A stretch of DNA of 64,000 bases from assembly GCA_024398075.1 (NCBI GenBank), contig JAKSJM010000009.1, positions 1 through 64,000 on the forward strand, written 5' to 3'. Position 1 is the stretch's first letter; each line of letters starts with the position of its first letter. This DNA is from Bacteroidales bacterium. Lineage in GTDB: Bacteria; Bacteroidota; Bacteroidia; Bacteroidales; UBA932. This document shows positions 49,833 through 59,183 of the stretch, piece by piece. The translations under genes and the position numbers were made by a program. The notes below the pieces were generated by a model. That model had not been told where the DNA came from. It searched no databases and saw nothing but the letters and a program-made list of their open reading frames with translations.

Positions 49833-50021
49833 ATGGCAAAGAAAGCAAAAGGTAACAGGGTGCAGGTCATCCTCGAGTGCACCGAGCAGAGAGAGAGCGG
49901 TGTACCTGGAATGTCAAGATACATTACCACCAAGAATAGAAAGAACACCCCTGAGCGTTTGGAGCGTAAGAAGTACAACCCATTCCTCAAGAAGGTAACT
50001 CTTCATCGTGAAATCAAATAA
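49833..50021 (+). CDS. rpmG: 50S ribosomal protein L33
   Basis: A 62-aa L33: [53 protein letters not shown]. Only one cysteine is present (ECTE), so it is the zinc-free (C-) form. 11 nt after rpmB. Confidence 0.97.
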   Translation: MAKKAKGNRVQVILECTEQRESGVPGMSRYITTKNRKNTPERLERKKYNPFLKKVTLHREIK

Positions 50022-50039
50022 TTTATAGGAGGATAAACT

Positions 50040-50198
50040 ATGGCAAAGAAAGCCGTCGCTACATTCGCAGCTAAGGCCGGTGCTAAGAGCATGGTCAAGT
50101 GCATCCGTATGGAGAAGTCTCCTAAGACTGGTGCTTATGTTTTCACAGAGCAGCTCGTTGAGGAGGCAAAGGCAAAGGAGTTCTTCGAGAAGAAGTAA
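50040..50198 (+). CDS. DUF4295 small basic protein
   Basis: A 52-aa protein, ATG 50040 to TAA 50198, with a GGAGG-like sequence just upstream. It reads MAKKAVATFAAKAGAKSMVK, CIRMEKSPKTGAYVF and a helical acidic/basic end. It matches the DUF4295 proteins that follow rpmG throughout Bacteroidota and are thought to be ribosome-associated. Function not established. A strong terminator follows. Confidence 0.93.
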   Translation: MAKKAVATFAAKAGAKSMVKCIRMEKSPKTGAYVFTEQLVEEAKAKEFFEKK

Positions 50199-50218
50199 TT
50201 TCGATTAAGTCTTGATAT

Positions 50219-50256
50219 AAGTGGAGGTGTGTTTAGACGCACTTCCACTTTTTTTT
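50219..50256 (+). terminator. terminator after DUF4295
   Basis: AAGTGGAGGTG pairs with CACTTCCACTT (one mismatch), loop TGTTTAGACG, then eight T (50249-50256). Confidence 0.9.
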
Positions 50257-50271
50257 GTACCCTTTTTTCTG

Positions 50272-50279
50272 TATATTTG
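50272..50279 (+). promoter_or_regulatory. -7 box of ftsY
   Basis: TATATTTG, 22 nt before the ftsY start codon and just after the upstream terminator. The nearest TTTG is at 14-nt spacing, so the -33 element is poor. Confidence 0.55.
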
Positions 50280-50301
50280 TTGGATTAAATAGATTGGCTA
50301 T

Positions 50302-51237
50302 ATGGGCATTTTTGACAAGGGAGTACAGAAGACCAAGGAAAGCTTCTTCAAGAGGCTTTCCAGGGCTGTCGTAGGCAAGTCTAGGGTCGACGAGGATGTA
50401 CTTGATGCCATGGAAGAGGCTCTCGTCTCTTCGGACATGGGTGTCGAGACTACACTCAAGATTATCGATAACCTTCAGGACCGTGTGGAGAAGGATAAAT
50501 ATATGTCCTTTGATGAACTCGTGGAGATGCTTAGAGACGAAATCTCGAAGCTTCTTGACGTGGACGGCTCCGATGCTCCAGTGCAGGCTTTTGATTTCTC
50601 CAAGAAACCTTACGTGATGATGGTCGTAGGTGTGAATGGCGTGGGTAAGACCACGACCATTGGCAAACTTGCGGCGAGCCTCAAGGCGCAAGGAAAGAAG
50701 GTGATCGTAGGCGCAGCGGATACCTTCCGCGCAGCTGCTGTAGATCAGCTTCAGATTTGGGCAGATAGGGCAGGCGTAGACATTGTGCGCCAGGAGATGG
50801 GCTCTGACCCAGCCGCTGTCGCATTTGACTCTGTAAATGCTGCTGTAGCTAGAGATGCTGACGTCGTGATCATTGATACGGCAGGACGTTTGCATAATAG
50901 AATCGACCTCATGAACGAGCTCACAAAGATAAGAAACGTCATGAGCAAGGTCATTCCTGATGCTCCACACGACGTGATGCTCGTGCTTGATGCTTCTACA
51001 GGCCAGAATGCCTTCCAGCAGGCCAAGGAGTTCTCTCGTGCGACAAAGGTCAGCTCCCTTGCTGTGACCAAGCTTGACGGCACTGCGAAGGGTGGTGTAG
51101 TGATCGGAATCGTGGACCAGTTCCAGGTTCCTATCAAGTTCCTCGGCATAGGTGAGGGTATTGATGATTTGAAAGTCTTCGACAAGAAAGAGTATGTGAA
51201 TTCTCTTTTCAATGCTGAAGATCTTAAGGCAGAATAA
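50302..51237 (+). CDS. ftsY: signal recognition particle receptor FtsY
   Basis: A 311-aa SRP GTPase: short N domain, then G1 VGVNGVGKTTTIGKLA, DTFRAAAVDQL, G3 DTAGRLHN, G4 TKLDGTAKGG and the C-terminal GIGEGIDDLKVFDKKEYV. It lacks the long acidic A domain of E. coli FtsY, as usual for this phylum. Receives SRP-ribosome complexes at the inner membrane. Preceded by its own promoter; pheT follows after 14 nt. Confidence 0.98.
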   Translation: MGIFDKGVQKTKESFFKRLSRAVVGKSRVDEDVLDAMEEALVSSDMGVETTLKIIDNLQDRVEKDKYMSFDELVEMLRDEISKLLDVDGSDAPVQAFDFSKKPYVMMVVGVNGVGKTTTIGKLAASLKAQGKKVIVGAADTFRAAAVDQLQIWADRAGVDIVRQEMGSDPAAVAFDSVNAAVARDADVVIIDTAGRLHNRIDLMNELTKIRNVMSKVIPDAPHDVMLVLDASTGQNAFQQAKEFSRATKVSSLAVTKLDGTAKGGVVIGIVDQFQVPIKFLGIGEGIDDLKVFDKKEYVNSLFNAEDLKAE

Positions 51238-51251
51238 AATAGATACAAGAT

Positions 51252-53693
51252 ATGAAACTTTCTTACAACTGGCTCAAGGATTATCTTGAGTGTGATCTTA
51301 CTCCGGCACAGGTGGCCGAGGTGATGACTTCAATTGGTATTGAGGTAGACTCAGTAGAGGAGCAGGAGGAGATTCCTGGAGGACTCGCTGGTGTCGTAGT
51401 CGCAGAGGTCCTGGAGTGTGAGAATCATCCTGATTCTGACCATCTCCATATCACAAAGGTAAACTATGGCGGCCCAGAGGCTGTGACTGTAGTCTGTGGC
51501 GCACCAAATGTAGCAGCAGGCCAGAAGGTGCTTTTCGCTACTCTTGGTACCGTCCTTCCAGGCGACTTCAAGATCAAGAAGTCAAAGATCCGTGGCGTGG
51601 AGTCATTCGGTATGATTTGCGCGAAGGACGAGCTCGGTATAGGCGAGGATCACTCAGGTATCATGGTGCTCGAGCCAGAAGCTGTAGTCGGCACTCCTGC
51701 CAAGGAGTATCTTCACTTGAAGACTGAGGCTGTCATCGAGTACGAAATCACTGCAAACAGAGTGGACGCGGCGTCTCACTGGGGCGTTGCACGCGACATC
51801 TATGCATATCTCAAGCATAACAGCATGCCATGCGCTCTTCATCTTCCAGATGTCTCTGCTTTTGCAGAAGGCGAGGGCGAGGGCATTGGTGTAGAAGTGC
51901 TTGATTCTGAGGGAGCACCTCGCTACAGCGGTATCACCGTTAAGGGCGTGAAGGTGGGACCATCTCCAGAGTGGCTGCAGAAGAAGCTCATGAGCATTGG
52001 TCTTAATCCGATAAACAATGTAGTCGATATCTCAAACTACGTGCTCTTCGAGCTCGGCCAGCCTCTGCATACCTTCGACGCTGCGAAGATCGAGGGCGGC
52101 AAGGTGATTGTGCGTCGCGCCGCTGAGGGCGAGCCTATCAAGACTCTCGACGGCGTCGATAGGAAGCTCGCTGCCACAGACATGGTGATTGCAAATGCAA
52201 GCGCTCCTATGTGCATCGCAGGCGTGTTCGGCGGTGAGGATTCAGGCGTGACCGAGGCCACTACTGACGTATTCATTGAGTCGGCATACTTCGATCCGGC
52301 ATCCATCAGAAAGACATCTAAGCGTCACACCCTCCAGACAGATGCGTCATTCCGCTTTGAGAGAGGTTGCGATCCTAATATCACCCCATACGCGCTCCGT
52401 CGCGCAGCTCTCCTTGTGAAGGAGATTGCAGGTGGACAGATCGTGGGAAAGGTTCACGAGGTTTATCCTCAGCCTATCGAGAAGAAGGTGATCGACCTCG
52501 ACTACGAGCGCATTGAGAAGTTCATCGGAAAGAAGATTGGTCACGAGGCTATCGAGGGCATCCTCGAGGCGCTTGCATACGACTTCATCGAGAAGAAGGA
52601 GCACGGCGCAGTGGTCGCTGCACCTTCATACATGATCGATGTCACCAGAGAGTGCGACGTGGTGGAGGAGGTTCTCCGCATCTACGGATATAACAACATT
52701 GACCTTCCTCAGCACATGAAGATGTCTGTCAATGCTACACCTTCCCCAGAGCCAGAGGCTATCAGGAACGGAATCTCTAACTTCCTTGCTGCCAATGGTT
52801 TCGTGGAGATCATGAACAACTCCCTCACCAAGGGCGAGTACTACGAGAAGCTTACCACATACCCTGCAGAGAAGAGCGTGAAGATCGTGAATCCGCTCTC
52901 CCAGGACCTCAATGTTCTCCGTCAGAGCCTGATTCTCGGCGGCCTTGAGGTTGTGGCATACAATGTAAATCGCCAGGTCAGCTCGCTCAAGATGTTCGAG
53001 TACGGTTCGGTATATCAGCGCAAGCCAGAAGGTGATGGCACCACCCTCGCAAGCTACGAGGAGCATCCTTGCTTCGCGATGTTCATCACAGGTACACCAG
53101 AGAAGTCATGGAAGGTTCAGGGTGGCAAGGGTGACTATTTCCAGCTCAAGGGATACCTCGAGCTCCTGCTTCGCCGTTTCGGTGCCGACATCTACCAGAT
53201 GTACTGTGACGCAGCTCCTGCAGATATCTTCTCTGAGGGCCTCTCATATTCATTGCCAGGCTCAAAGCAGCCTCTCGCAGTGATGGGTACCATCAATCCT
53301 GCGCTTGCACGCAGATTTGGCGTTAAGCAGCCAGTTTTCGCTGCTGAAATCAATTGGAATTCACTCTTCGAGCTCGTGAAGAGAAACAAGGTGGCGTTCA
53401 AGGAACTTCCTAAGTTCCCTGAGGTTCGCCGTGACCTTGCGCTCCTTCTCGATGAGAGCGTCAAGTATAGCGATCTTCGCGCAAGCGCACAGAAGGCTGC
53501 AAAGAAGCTTCTCAAGCAGGTCGGCCTGTTCGATGTATATCGTGGAGACAAGATTCCTGCGGGCAAGAAGCAGTATGCGCTCAGCTTCGTGATCCAGGAT
53601 CTCGAGAAGACCCTCACCGATGCTGATGTGGAGAGAGTAATGGCTAAGCTTCTCTCTACATTTACCAATGAGTACGGTGCAGTTCTCAGATAA
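51252..53693 (+). CDS. pheT: phenylalanine--tRNA ligase beta subunit
   Basis: An 813-aa full-length beta subunit: N-terminal B1, tRNA-binding EMAP-like domain (about 40-150, with HPDSDHLHITKV), B3/B4 editing domain (GLNPINNVVDISNYVLFELGQPLHTFD), B5, a catalytic-like core, and the C-terminal FDX-ACB anticodon domain (KFPEVRRDLALLLDESV). Partner pheS is not in the window. Followed directly by the DUF4296 gene. Confidence 0.98.
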   Translation: MKLSYNWLKDYLECDLTPAQVAEVMTSIGIEVDSVEEQEEIPGGLAGVVVAEVLECENHPDSDHLHITKVNYGGPEAVTVVCGAPNVAAGQKVLFATLGTVLPGDFKIKKSKIRGVESFGMICAKDELGIGEDHSGIMVLEPEAVVGTPAKEYLHLKTEAVIEYEITANRVDAASHWGVARDIYAYLKHNSMPCALHLPDVSAFAEGEGEGIGVEVLDSEGAPRYSGITVKGVKVGPSPEWLQKKLMSIGLNPINNVVDISNYVLFELGQPLHTFDAAKIEGGKVIVRRAAEGEPIKTLDGVDRKLAATDMVIANASAPMCIAGVFGGEDSGVTEATTDVFIESAYFDPASIRKTSKRHTLQTDASFRFERGCDPNITPYALRRAALLVKEIAGGQIVGKVHEVYPQPIEKKVIDLDYERIEKFIGKKIGHEAIEGILEALAYDFIEKKEHGAVVAAPSYMIDVTRECDVVEEVLRIYGYNNIDLPQHMKMSVNATPSPEPEAIRNGISNFLAANGFVEIMNNSLTKGEYYEKLTTYPAEKSVKIVNPLSQDLNVLRQSLILGGLEVVAYNVNRQVSSLKMFEYGSVYQRKPEGDGTTLASYEEHPCFAMFITGTPEKSWKVQGGKGDYFQLKGYLELLLRRFGADIYQMYCDAAPADIFSEGLSYSLPGSKQPLAVMGTINPALARRFGVKQPVFAAEINWNSLFELVKRNKVAFKELPKFPEVRRDLALLLDESVKYSDLRASAQKAAKKLLKQVGLFDVYRGDKIPAGKKQYALSFVIQDLEKTLTDADVERVMAKLLSTFTNEYGAVLR

Positions 53694-54389
53694 ATGATGA
53701 AGGGTACTTTCAGACATATAGTCCTTATGCTCGTTGCAGTCGCGTTCGTCGCTGGCTGCAGTCGTGGTGCGCGCCTTATTCCGCGCTCCAAGCTTGCTGA
53801 CATATATGTCGACATGTACCTTGCAGACCAGTGGATGACCATACATCCAGAGGAGATGAGGACAGCTGATTCTCTGCTGGTCTATGTGCCTATCCTTAGG
53901 GAGCATGGCTATACGCTTGAGGACTATAGGTACACAGTTGATAAGTATTCGCTTGATCCGGAGAGGTTTGCCAAGATTCTTTCCAAGGTGGCTGACGAAT
54001 TCCACGAGCGTTTCGCTTCCACCCAGAGGCTTGCAAAGGACAAGGATTCTTGGAGTGAGCTCTTGAGAAAGATGGATAGGATAAAGCCTGCATATCAGAT
54101 TTATGATTCTCTGTTTGTGGGTACTCTGGATACCTATAAGGTGGATCTGCAGATGGATTCCATGAGTCGTTATGTAGCGAATAAGGTCCTTCCACTGTGG
54201 GTGCCAAATGGTCCAGGAATTACCAGAAGAGACAGGTGGATGGAGCAGCATGAGTCTGCAGACTCTGCTGGAGCATCTGTTCCGGAGCTGGAGGGTACTG
54301 TGAAGAATGTGAATGTTCCTAATCCTAAGTTCATGTTTCAGGGCGATCCGGACCTTCAGGTCGTAGAAGTAGAGGAGGAAGCTTTATGA
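53694..54389 (+). CDS. DUF4296 lipoprotein
   Basis: A 231-aa lipoprotein (lipobox VAGC, cysteine at 22). An N-terminal helical domain matches DUF4296: LIPRSKLADIYVDMYLADQWM, ..SLLVYVPILREHGYTLEDYRYTVDKYSLDPERFAKILSKV. Function unknown; the family is found beside housekeeping genes in Bacteroidales. The start abuts the pheT stop and the stop overlaps the radical SAM start by four bases. Confidence 0.87.
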   Translation: MMKGTFRHIVLMLVAVAFVAGCSRGARLIPRSKLADIYVDMYLADQWMTIHPEEMRTADSLLVYVPILREHGYTLEDYRYTVDKYSLDPERFAKILSKVADEFHERFASTQRLAKDKDSWSELLRKMDRIKPAYQIYDSLFVGTLDTYKVDLQMDSMSRYVANKVLPLWVPNGPGITRRDRWMEQHESADSAGASVPELEGTVKNVNVPNPKFMFQGDPDLQVVEVEEEAL

Positions 54390-55141
54390 TGAGGGAAGAG
54401 ACGGTTTTTGGACCGATCAAAAGTCGTAGATTGGGATCTTCGCTGGGCATTAATCTGCTGCCACAGAACGGAAAGATCTGTAACTTCGACTGTATATACT
54501 GCGAGTGTGGCTGGAATAAGGATGGTAGGGACGACAAGGTCATCCCTACGGCAGAGGATCTTAGAAAGGCCCTGGAGTCAAAGCTTAAGGAGTGTGCTGA
54601 GAATTCCACGCCGATCGATTCCATAACCTTCTCTGGAGACGGAGAGCCTACTCTGAATCCGGATTTCGCTGAGATTATCGACATTACGCTCGAGCTTAGA
54701 GATAAGTATTACCCGAAGGCGGTTGTGTCTGTATTGTCAAACGCCACTAGAATCGGTCGTGACGATGTCTTCAATGCATTGAGGAAAGTAGACAATCCTA
54801 TCCTGAAGATAGATGCACCTACCGAAGAACTCGCGAAGAGAATCAATCGCCCTGCCTGTGATTATTGGGTGAGTCAGGTGGTTGAGGATCTGAGGAAGTT
54901 TGAAGGAGACTTTGTGCTTCAGACGATGTTCCTTAAAAGCGATGACTTTGACTCGTCATCTCCAGAGGTGCTGGAAGGATGGATGAAAATCGTGAGAGAC
55001 CTTCATCCGCGTGAGGTAATGGTGTATACCATTGACCGAGAAACACCACAAAAAGGCCTTCAGAAGTTCACTGTAGCGCAAATGAGAGAGTTGGTTCAGC
55101 CACTTGTTGACGAGGGCTTTAACATACAGATTAGAGGATAA
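54386..55141 (+). CDS. radical SAM protein
   Basis: A 251-aa radical SAM enzyme with the [4Fe-4S] cluster motif CNFDCIYC (CxxxCxxC), a GDGEPTLNPDF Gly-rich segment binding SAM, and the N-terminal FGPIKSRRLGSSLGINLLP typical of a short stand-alone family in Bacteroidota and Archaea. No auxiliary cluster (SPASM) domain. Reaction unknown. Overlaps the DUF4296 gene by four bases, suggesting co-translation, and is followed by deoC. Confidence 0.9.
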   Translation: MMREETVFGPIKSRRLGSSLGINLLPQNGKICNFDCIYCECGWNKDGRDDKVIPTAEDLRKALESKLKECAENSTPIDSITFSGDGEPTLNPDFAEIIDITLELRDKYYPKAVVSVLSNATRIGRDDVFNALRKVDNPILKIDAPTEELAKRINRPACDYWVSQVVEDLRKFEGDFVLQTMFLKSDDFDSSSPEVLEGWMKIVRDLHPREVMVYTIDRETPQKGLQKFTVAQMRELVQPLVDEGFNIQIRG

Positions 55142-55158
55142 AACTAAAAATCAATATA

Positions 55159-56052
55159 ATGTACGAATTGCAGAACAAATACGGATACGCTCCAAATGAG
55201 GAGGCTATCGGTAGAAGCATAGAGCTTCTGGCATCCAGCTTGGACAATGTTTCTTCTCCAGAGGTGCTCAAGCAGTGCTATTCCTTGATGGACGTGACTA
55301 CATTGGCTCCAGAAGATACTGAGAAGTCGGTGAAGAAGCTCATTTCCAAGGTTGATACAGTCATTAAGAACTATCCTGACTATCCGCTTCCTGCGTCTGT
55401 CTGCGTGTTCCCTAACCTTGTTCACGTGGTGGCCGAGGGTCGTCCAGATCAGAAACTGCATGCTACAGCGGTGGCTAGCTGTTTCCCTTCTTCACAGAGT
55501 TTCCTCGAGGTGAAGGTACGCGAGTGCGAACTCGCTGTCGAGGCTGGCGCTGATGAGATCGACATCGTTCTGGCTCTCAATGCTTTCATGGCAGAGGAGT
55601 ATGACAGAGCGAGACTCGAGATCCGCACCATGAAGGCTGCTATCGATAAGGTCGCAAAGGCTCAGGGCAGAGAAGTTGTCCTCAAGGTTATCCTTGAGAC
55701 AGGTCTTCTCGTCACCCCAGAAGCTATCGCAGAGGCTTCTTTCATCGCCATGGAAGAAGGTGCAGACTTCATAAAGACCTCTACCGGCAAGGTTAAGGTC
55801 AATGCCACTCCAGTGGCCGCCTATGTGATGTGTGAGTGCATTAAGAAGTTCTACGAGAAGACAGGCCGCAAGGTGGGTTTCAAGGCCGCAGGTGGTATCT
55901 CTTCAGCTAAGGACGCTCTTTGCTACTACAGCATTGTTTCCTCAGTCCTTGGCAAGGAGTGGATAGACCCTAAGTATTTCCGTTTCGGAGTCAGCAGACT
56001 GGCAAACTCTCTCATGTCTGCCATCGAGAACAAGACTGTGTCTGTCTTTTAA
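55159..56052 (+). CDS. deoC: deoxyribose-phosphate aldolase
   Basis: A 297-aa class I aldolase: SVCVFPNLV, EIDIVLALNAFMAEEYD, VVLKVILETGLL (Schiff-base region lysine) and ADFIKTSTGKVKVNATP (second lysine), GFKAAGGISS. Cleaves 2-deoxyribose-5-phosphate to glyceraldehyde-3-phosphate and acetaldehyde. ~45 aa longer at the N-terminus than E. coli DeoC, as usual in Bacteroidota. Strong terminator follows. Confidence 0.97.
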   Translation: MYELQNKYGYAPNEEAIGRSIELLASSLDNVSSPEVLKQCYSLMDVTTLAPEDTEKSVKKLISKVDTVIKNYPDYPLPASVCVFPNLVHVVAEGRPDQKLHATAVASCFPSSQSFLEVKVRECELAVEAGADEIDIVLALNAFMAEEYDRARLEIRTMKAAIDKVAKAQGREVVLKVILETGLLVTPEAIAEASFIAMEEGADFIKTSTGKVKVNATPVAAYVMCECIKKFYEKTGRKVGFKAAGGISSAKDALCYYSIVSSVLGKEWIDPKYFRFGVSRLANSLMSAIENKTVSVF

Positions 56053-56094
56053 GTGATTTTTTCAGACTTTTTTCTGAAAATCGGAGACTGAAAT

Positions 56095-56126
56095 CGGCTT
56101 CTTACACATGTAGGGGGCCGTTTTTT
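56095..56126 (+). terminator. terminator after deoC
   Basis: CGGCTTC pairs with GGGGCCG (two G-U), extended by TAC/GTA after one mismatch, followed by six T (56121-56126). Confidence 0.82.
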
Positions 56127-56144
56127 ATTTTTATCCGTTTCCAT

Positions 56145-56176
56145 TTTGGTTACACGGATAGCTCTCCATACCTTTG
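56145..56176 (+). promoter_or_regulatory. promoter of the lipoprotein/DUF3575/DUF5119 operon
   Basis: TTTG (56145-56148), 20 nt, TACCTTTG (56169-56176): full consensus match, 28 nt before the start codon. Confidence 0.85.
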
Positions 56177-56204
56177 CCTATGGAAAAAGTTAAACTTAAA
56201 CGCT

Positions 56205-57776
56205 ATGAAACGCTTTGCTCATTTTCTTATCCTTCTGTCACTGTGTGCATGCGGACAGAAGGGACCTGATCTACCATGCGTTACCAGCATGGTCGACCTT
56301 GAGAGCATCTCACATGAGATGATCGTACTTGGCTCCAAGCTGGAAGATCCGTATACCTTGGAGAACATGCAGGCGGCGTACGATGCCATTTATGGCACGA
56401 AGTCAAGCCGCCGAGAGCTTACGCCTACTGACATATATGTGAGGTTTTTGCCTAAGGGAGAGGAACAGTATGATAGGCTGAAATCCATGGGTATAGACCT
56501 CGTGGACCATCCTGTGGATTATCAGATTATAACTGAAGGAGACTATTACGTAGACCCTACTCTGCCCGAGGATCAGATTACCTGGCAGTATGCAGTGGTG
56601 AGCAAGTCATTCTCTCTGCCTTCCGACATCGAGTACGAGGTGCTGGATGAGTGCTATATCGCAGCTCATGATGCTAAGACCAAATCGGATGGTGTGGACT
56701 GGGTGGCTGTGGAGAGGCGCTCTTTCGAGCTTACTGGAAACTCCGACATGCTTGCTCCTGAGACCAGGGCAGAAGAAGGCCCGCAGAGACCTCATGGAAG
56801 GATCACTGTCATGGACGACAAAACTGGCGAGCCTGAGGGCGTGAAGGGAGTAATGGTGAACTGTAATTCCTTTGTGAAGTTTGGTAGTGCGTATACCGAT
56901 GCCAATGGTTACTATCAGATGCAGAATGAGTTTGTCGGTGATATACGTTATAGACTTGTTTTTCAGAATAAGAAGGGTTTCTCCATAGGTTTTAATCTAC
57001 TGTTGGTTCCGGCGTCAATTTCAACACTTGGAGAAGGCCCTGCGGAGGGTGTCAGTGCGGAGATTTCCGTGTCGTCAGAGAGGAAACTCTTTGCTCGTAC
57101 TGTAGTGAATAATGCTGGTTACGACTACTTCGAGCGCTGCGATGGTGGCGAGAGTGGTTTCATCTCCGCACCACCTTCCAGTCTGAGAATCTGGATCTTC
57201 CAGCATTTGGGCTGTAGCAGTACGGTCATGCTTCAGCATGGCGCCATGGTCGACCATGAGCTTGTGAAAAAGTATCTGGGGGAGTATATGAGTCTGATAA
57301 AGAACTTCCTCCCGGACATTACCATTGGCGTGAATGGAGCTAGAAGTTTTTCCACCATCTACGCAAGCGCGACTCATGAATTTGCACATGCTAGCCACTT
57401 CTCAAAGGTAGGGACACCCTTCTGGAACAAGTACATATACTACATACTGGAGTCTTTTGTGGCGACTGGCGGTGCTACGTATGGCAGCGGCGTTGGAGGT
57501 TATGCTGGGCACTGCGCAATAGGCGAGATGTGGGGTTATTTCATGGAGAACCTGGTGTATATGGATAGATACGGAGTGCCATCGCCTTCTCTGGGAGTGT
57601 CATACTGGTTCTCTCCGACTCCTCTCAGGTACATCAACGAAAGAGGCCTTACGGAGTATGACATCTTCAGGGCGCTTGATGGCGAAGTGACTTCGGTGGC
57701 TACGTTTGAGGCTCATCTCAAACAGCTCTATCCCGACTATGTGAATGTAATTGAAGAGGCTTTTGCAAGATATTGA
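56205..57776 (+). CDS. predicted zinc-metalloprotease-like lipoprotein
   Basis: A 523-aa lipoprotein (lipobox LCAC). A middle beta segment with MDDKTGEPEGVKGVMVNCNS and TDANGYYQMQNEF looks like a carboxypeptidase-regulatory domain (about 205-260). The C-terminal third has THEFAHASHF, an HExxH zinc motif in the form H-E-F-A-H, and a downstream Glu in IGEMWGYFMEN as possible third ligand, the pattern of gluzincins. First gene of an operon with DUF3575 and DUF5119 proteins that accompany Mfa-type fimbriae. Substrate unknown. Confidence 0.75.
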   Translation: MKRFAHFLILLSLCACGQKGPDLPCVTSMVDLESISHEMIVLGSKLEDPYTLENMQAAYDAIYGTKSSRRELTPTDIYVRFLPKGEEQYDRLKSMGIDLVDHPVDYQIITEGDYYVDPTLPEDQITWQYAVVSKSFSLPSDIEYEVLDECYIAAHDAKTKSDGVDWVAVERRSFELTGNSDMLAPETRAEEGPQRPHGRITVMDDKTGEPEGVKGVMVNCNSFVKFGSAYTDANGYYQMQNEFVGDIRYRLVFQNKKGFSIGFNLLLVPASISTLGEGPAEGVSAEISVSSERKLFARTVVNNAGYDYFERCDGGESGFISAPPSSLRIWIFQHLGCSSTVMLQHGAMVDHELVKKYLGEYMSLIKNFLPDITIGVNGARSFSTIYASATHEFAHASHFSKVGTPFWNKYIYYILESFVATGGATYGSGVGGYAGHCAIGEMWGYFMENLVYMDRYGVPSPSLGVSYWFSPTPLRYINERGLTEYDIFRALDGEVTSVATFEAHLKQLYPDYVNVIEEAFARY

Positions 57777-57778
57777 TT

Positions 57779-58336
57779 ATGAAATACTTCAGGTTATTGT
57801 TATTTGTGCTTATGCTCGCTTTGTCTAGACAGGCGAGCGCCCAGAACTGCTCCATGTCCACAAACCTTGCCGGGTATGCGTGGTATGGTACGATGGGTGT
57901 GGAAGCAGGACTGGGACTTGCCCAGCACTGGACTGCTACGGCAGGCGCTGTCTATAATCCATTCTCTTATAGAAATGATGAAGGTGCCATCCGCCAGTCC
58001 AAGCAGCGCACTTTCTCGGCAGGAGCAAGGTTCTGGCCTTGGCACATATTCTCCGGCTGGTGGCTTGCCGGAAAGGCTCAGTATCAAGAGTATAATGAAG
58101 GTGGCATCAAGTCCCCCATTACCCACGAAGGGGATAGACTTGGCGCAGGCGTATCTACTGGATATACTTACATGCTTGGACAGCATTTTAATATAGAAGT
58201 GGGTGTCGGCGTATGGTCCGGATTTGACAAATACGTGATTTATGCTTGTCCAGAGTGTGGACGCCGAATCGACAAGGGTGGAAAGGTTTTCCTGCTTCCA
58301 AATGATATAGCATTGTCGGTCTCGTATGTGTTCTAG
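57779..58336 (+). CDS. DUF3575 outer-membrane protein
   Basis: A 185-aa protein from ATG 57779, with a signal peptide (cleavage after QASA) and a beta-barrel pattern: NLAGYAWYGTMGVEAGLGLAQHWTATAGAVYNP, SAGARFWPWHIFSGWWLAGKAQY, and a terminal strand ending SYVF. It contains the CPECGRR pair near the C-terminus typical of DUF3575. Such proteins sit beside Mfa/Fim fimbria genes in Bacteroidales. The start overlaps the preceding stop region, and the DUF5119 gene begins inside its 3' end. Confidence 0.85.
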   Translation: MKYFRLLLFVLMLALSRQASAQNCSMSTNLAGYAWYGTMGVEAGLGLAQHWTATAGAVYNPFSYRNDEGAIRQSKQRTFSAGARFWPWHIFSGWWLAGKAQYQEYNEGGIKSPITHEGDRLGAGVSTGYTYMLGQHFNIEVGVGVWSGFDKYVIYACPECGRRIDKGGKVFLLPNDIALSVSYVF

Positions 58337-59120
58337 ATGGTTTCTGGCGATTGCCGTCACACTGTGCTGCTCCTGTACTGTCAAGGAAGAAAGGTCGGGA
58401 TGCCCCTGCTACTTGACTTTGGACTTAAACTATGTGGATGAAGGTGTGTTGAGGAAGGGAGGCAATGGCGAACTAGGGGCAGCTATCACCACCCAGGCTG
58501 GAGATTATCTGCCTATGGGTGTGGTCACATTTGATCACTTGGACAAGGATTGGGAGTATCCTGTGCCTCGTGAGGATGTGTGGGTGTGCGTGTGGAGCGA
58601 GCCAGAAGGAGTGGTTGGAGCAAATGTCAGTATCCCGGTGGGGGAGGAGTGCCCGCAGGTGTGGTTAAGTCGTGGTGTAGTAGATTGCGCGGCTGAGGAG
58701 AAGAGGGATACTGTCATTCTCCATAAAAAGTGGTGCGCCATAAATGTGGCTTTGAGCTCTGCAGGTAGCGAGATGTCTCGCTCAGTGGAGGTGAGTTCGT
58801 CAAGCTGTGGATACGACTCGAGAGGATTCCCAAAGAAGGGTGAGTTTCTATGTGCTCCCATAGTGAAGGGGAACCGATGCTCATTTCGTGTGCCTCAGCA
58901 GTGTTCCAATGATCTAGCGATAAAGATAGTATCTAGCTCGGGTACGCAAGTAACTTCCATGAGAACCTTCCAGATAGGGGAGTACTTGGAGGGCAGTGGT
59001 TACGACTGGCAGGCTGATGACCTGGCTGATGTGGATGTGTCCATAGATTACGTGACTTCATCCCTTCAGCTGTCCTTCAGTGGCACGCGTCATACATACC
59101 GCTTCGAACTGAAGATCTAG
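58326..59120 (+). CDS. DUF5119 lipoprotein (FimB/Mfa-accessory type)
   Basis: A 264-aa lipoprotein (lipobox CCSC) overlapping the DUF3575 gene by 11 bp. Starts ..KEERSGCPCYLTLDLNYVDEGV, the opening of DUF5119/FimB-like anchors, with beta-rich remainder ending HTYRFELKI. Together with DUF3575 it resembles the accessory part of a minor-fimbria locus, but no fimbrillin gene is next to it here. Likely periplasmic or outer-membrane-attached. Confidence 0.82.
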   Translation: MCSRWFLAIAVTLCCSCTVKEERSGCPCYLTLDLNYVDEGVLRKGGNGELGAAITTQAGDYLPMGVVTFDHLDKDWEYPVPREDVWVCVWSEPEGVVGANVSIPVGEECPQVWLSRGVVDCAAEEKRDTVILHKKWCAINVALSSAGSEMSRSVEVSSSSCGYDSRGFPKKGEFLCAPIVKGNRCSFRVPQQCSNDLAIKIVSSSGTQVTSMRTFQIGEYLEGSGYDWQADDLADVDVSIDYVTSSLQLSFSGTRHTYRFELKI

Positions 59121-59136
59121 TGCATGAAAAAATAGT

Positions 59137-59166
59137 TTGGATTATCAGAATAATTCGTATCTTTGC
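59137..59166 (+). promoter_or_regulatory. promoter of tRNA-Leu
   Basis: TTTG (59137-59140), 18 nt, TATCTTTG (59159-59166), 18 nt before the mature tRNA. Confidence 0.8.
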
Positions 59167-59183
59167 AGTCCTAACTATGGCAT

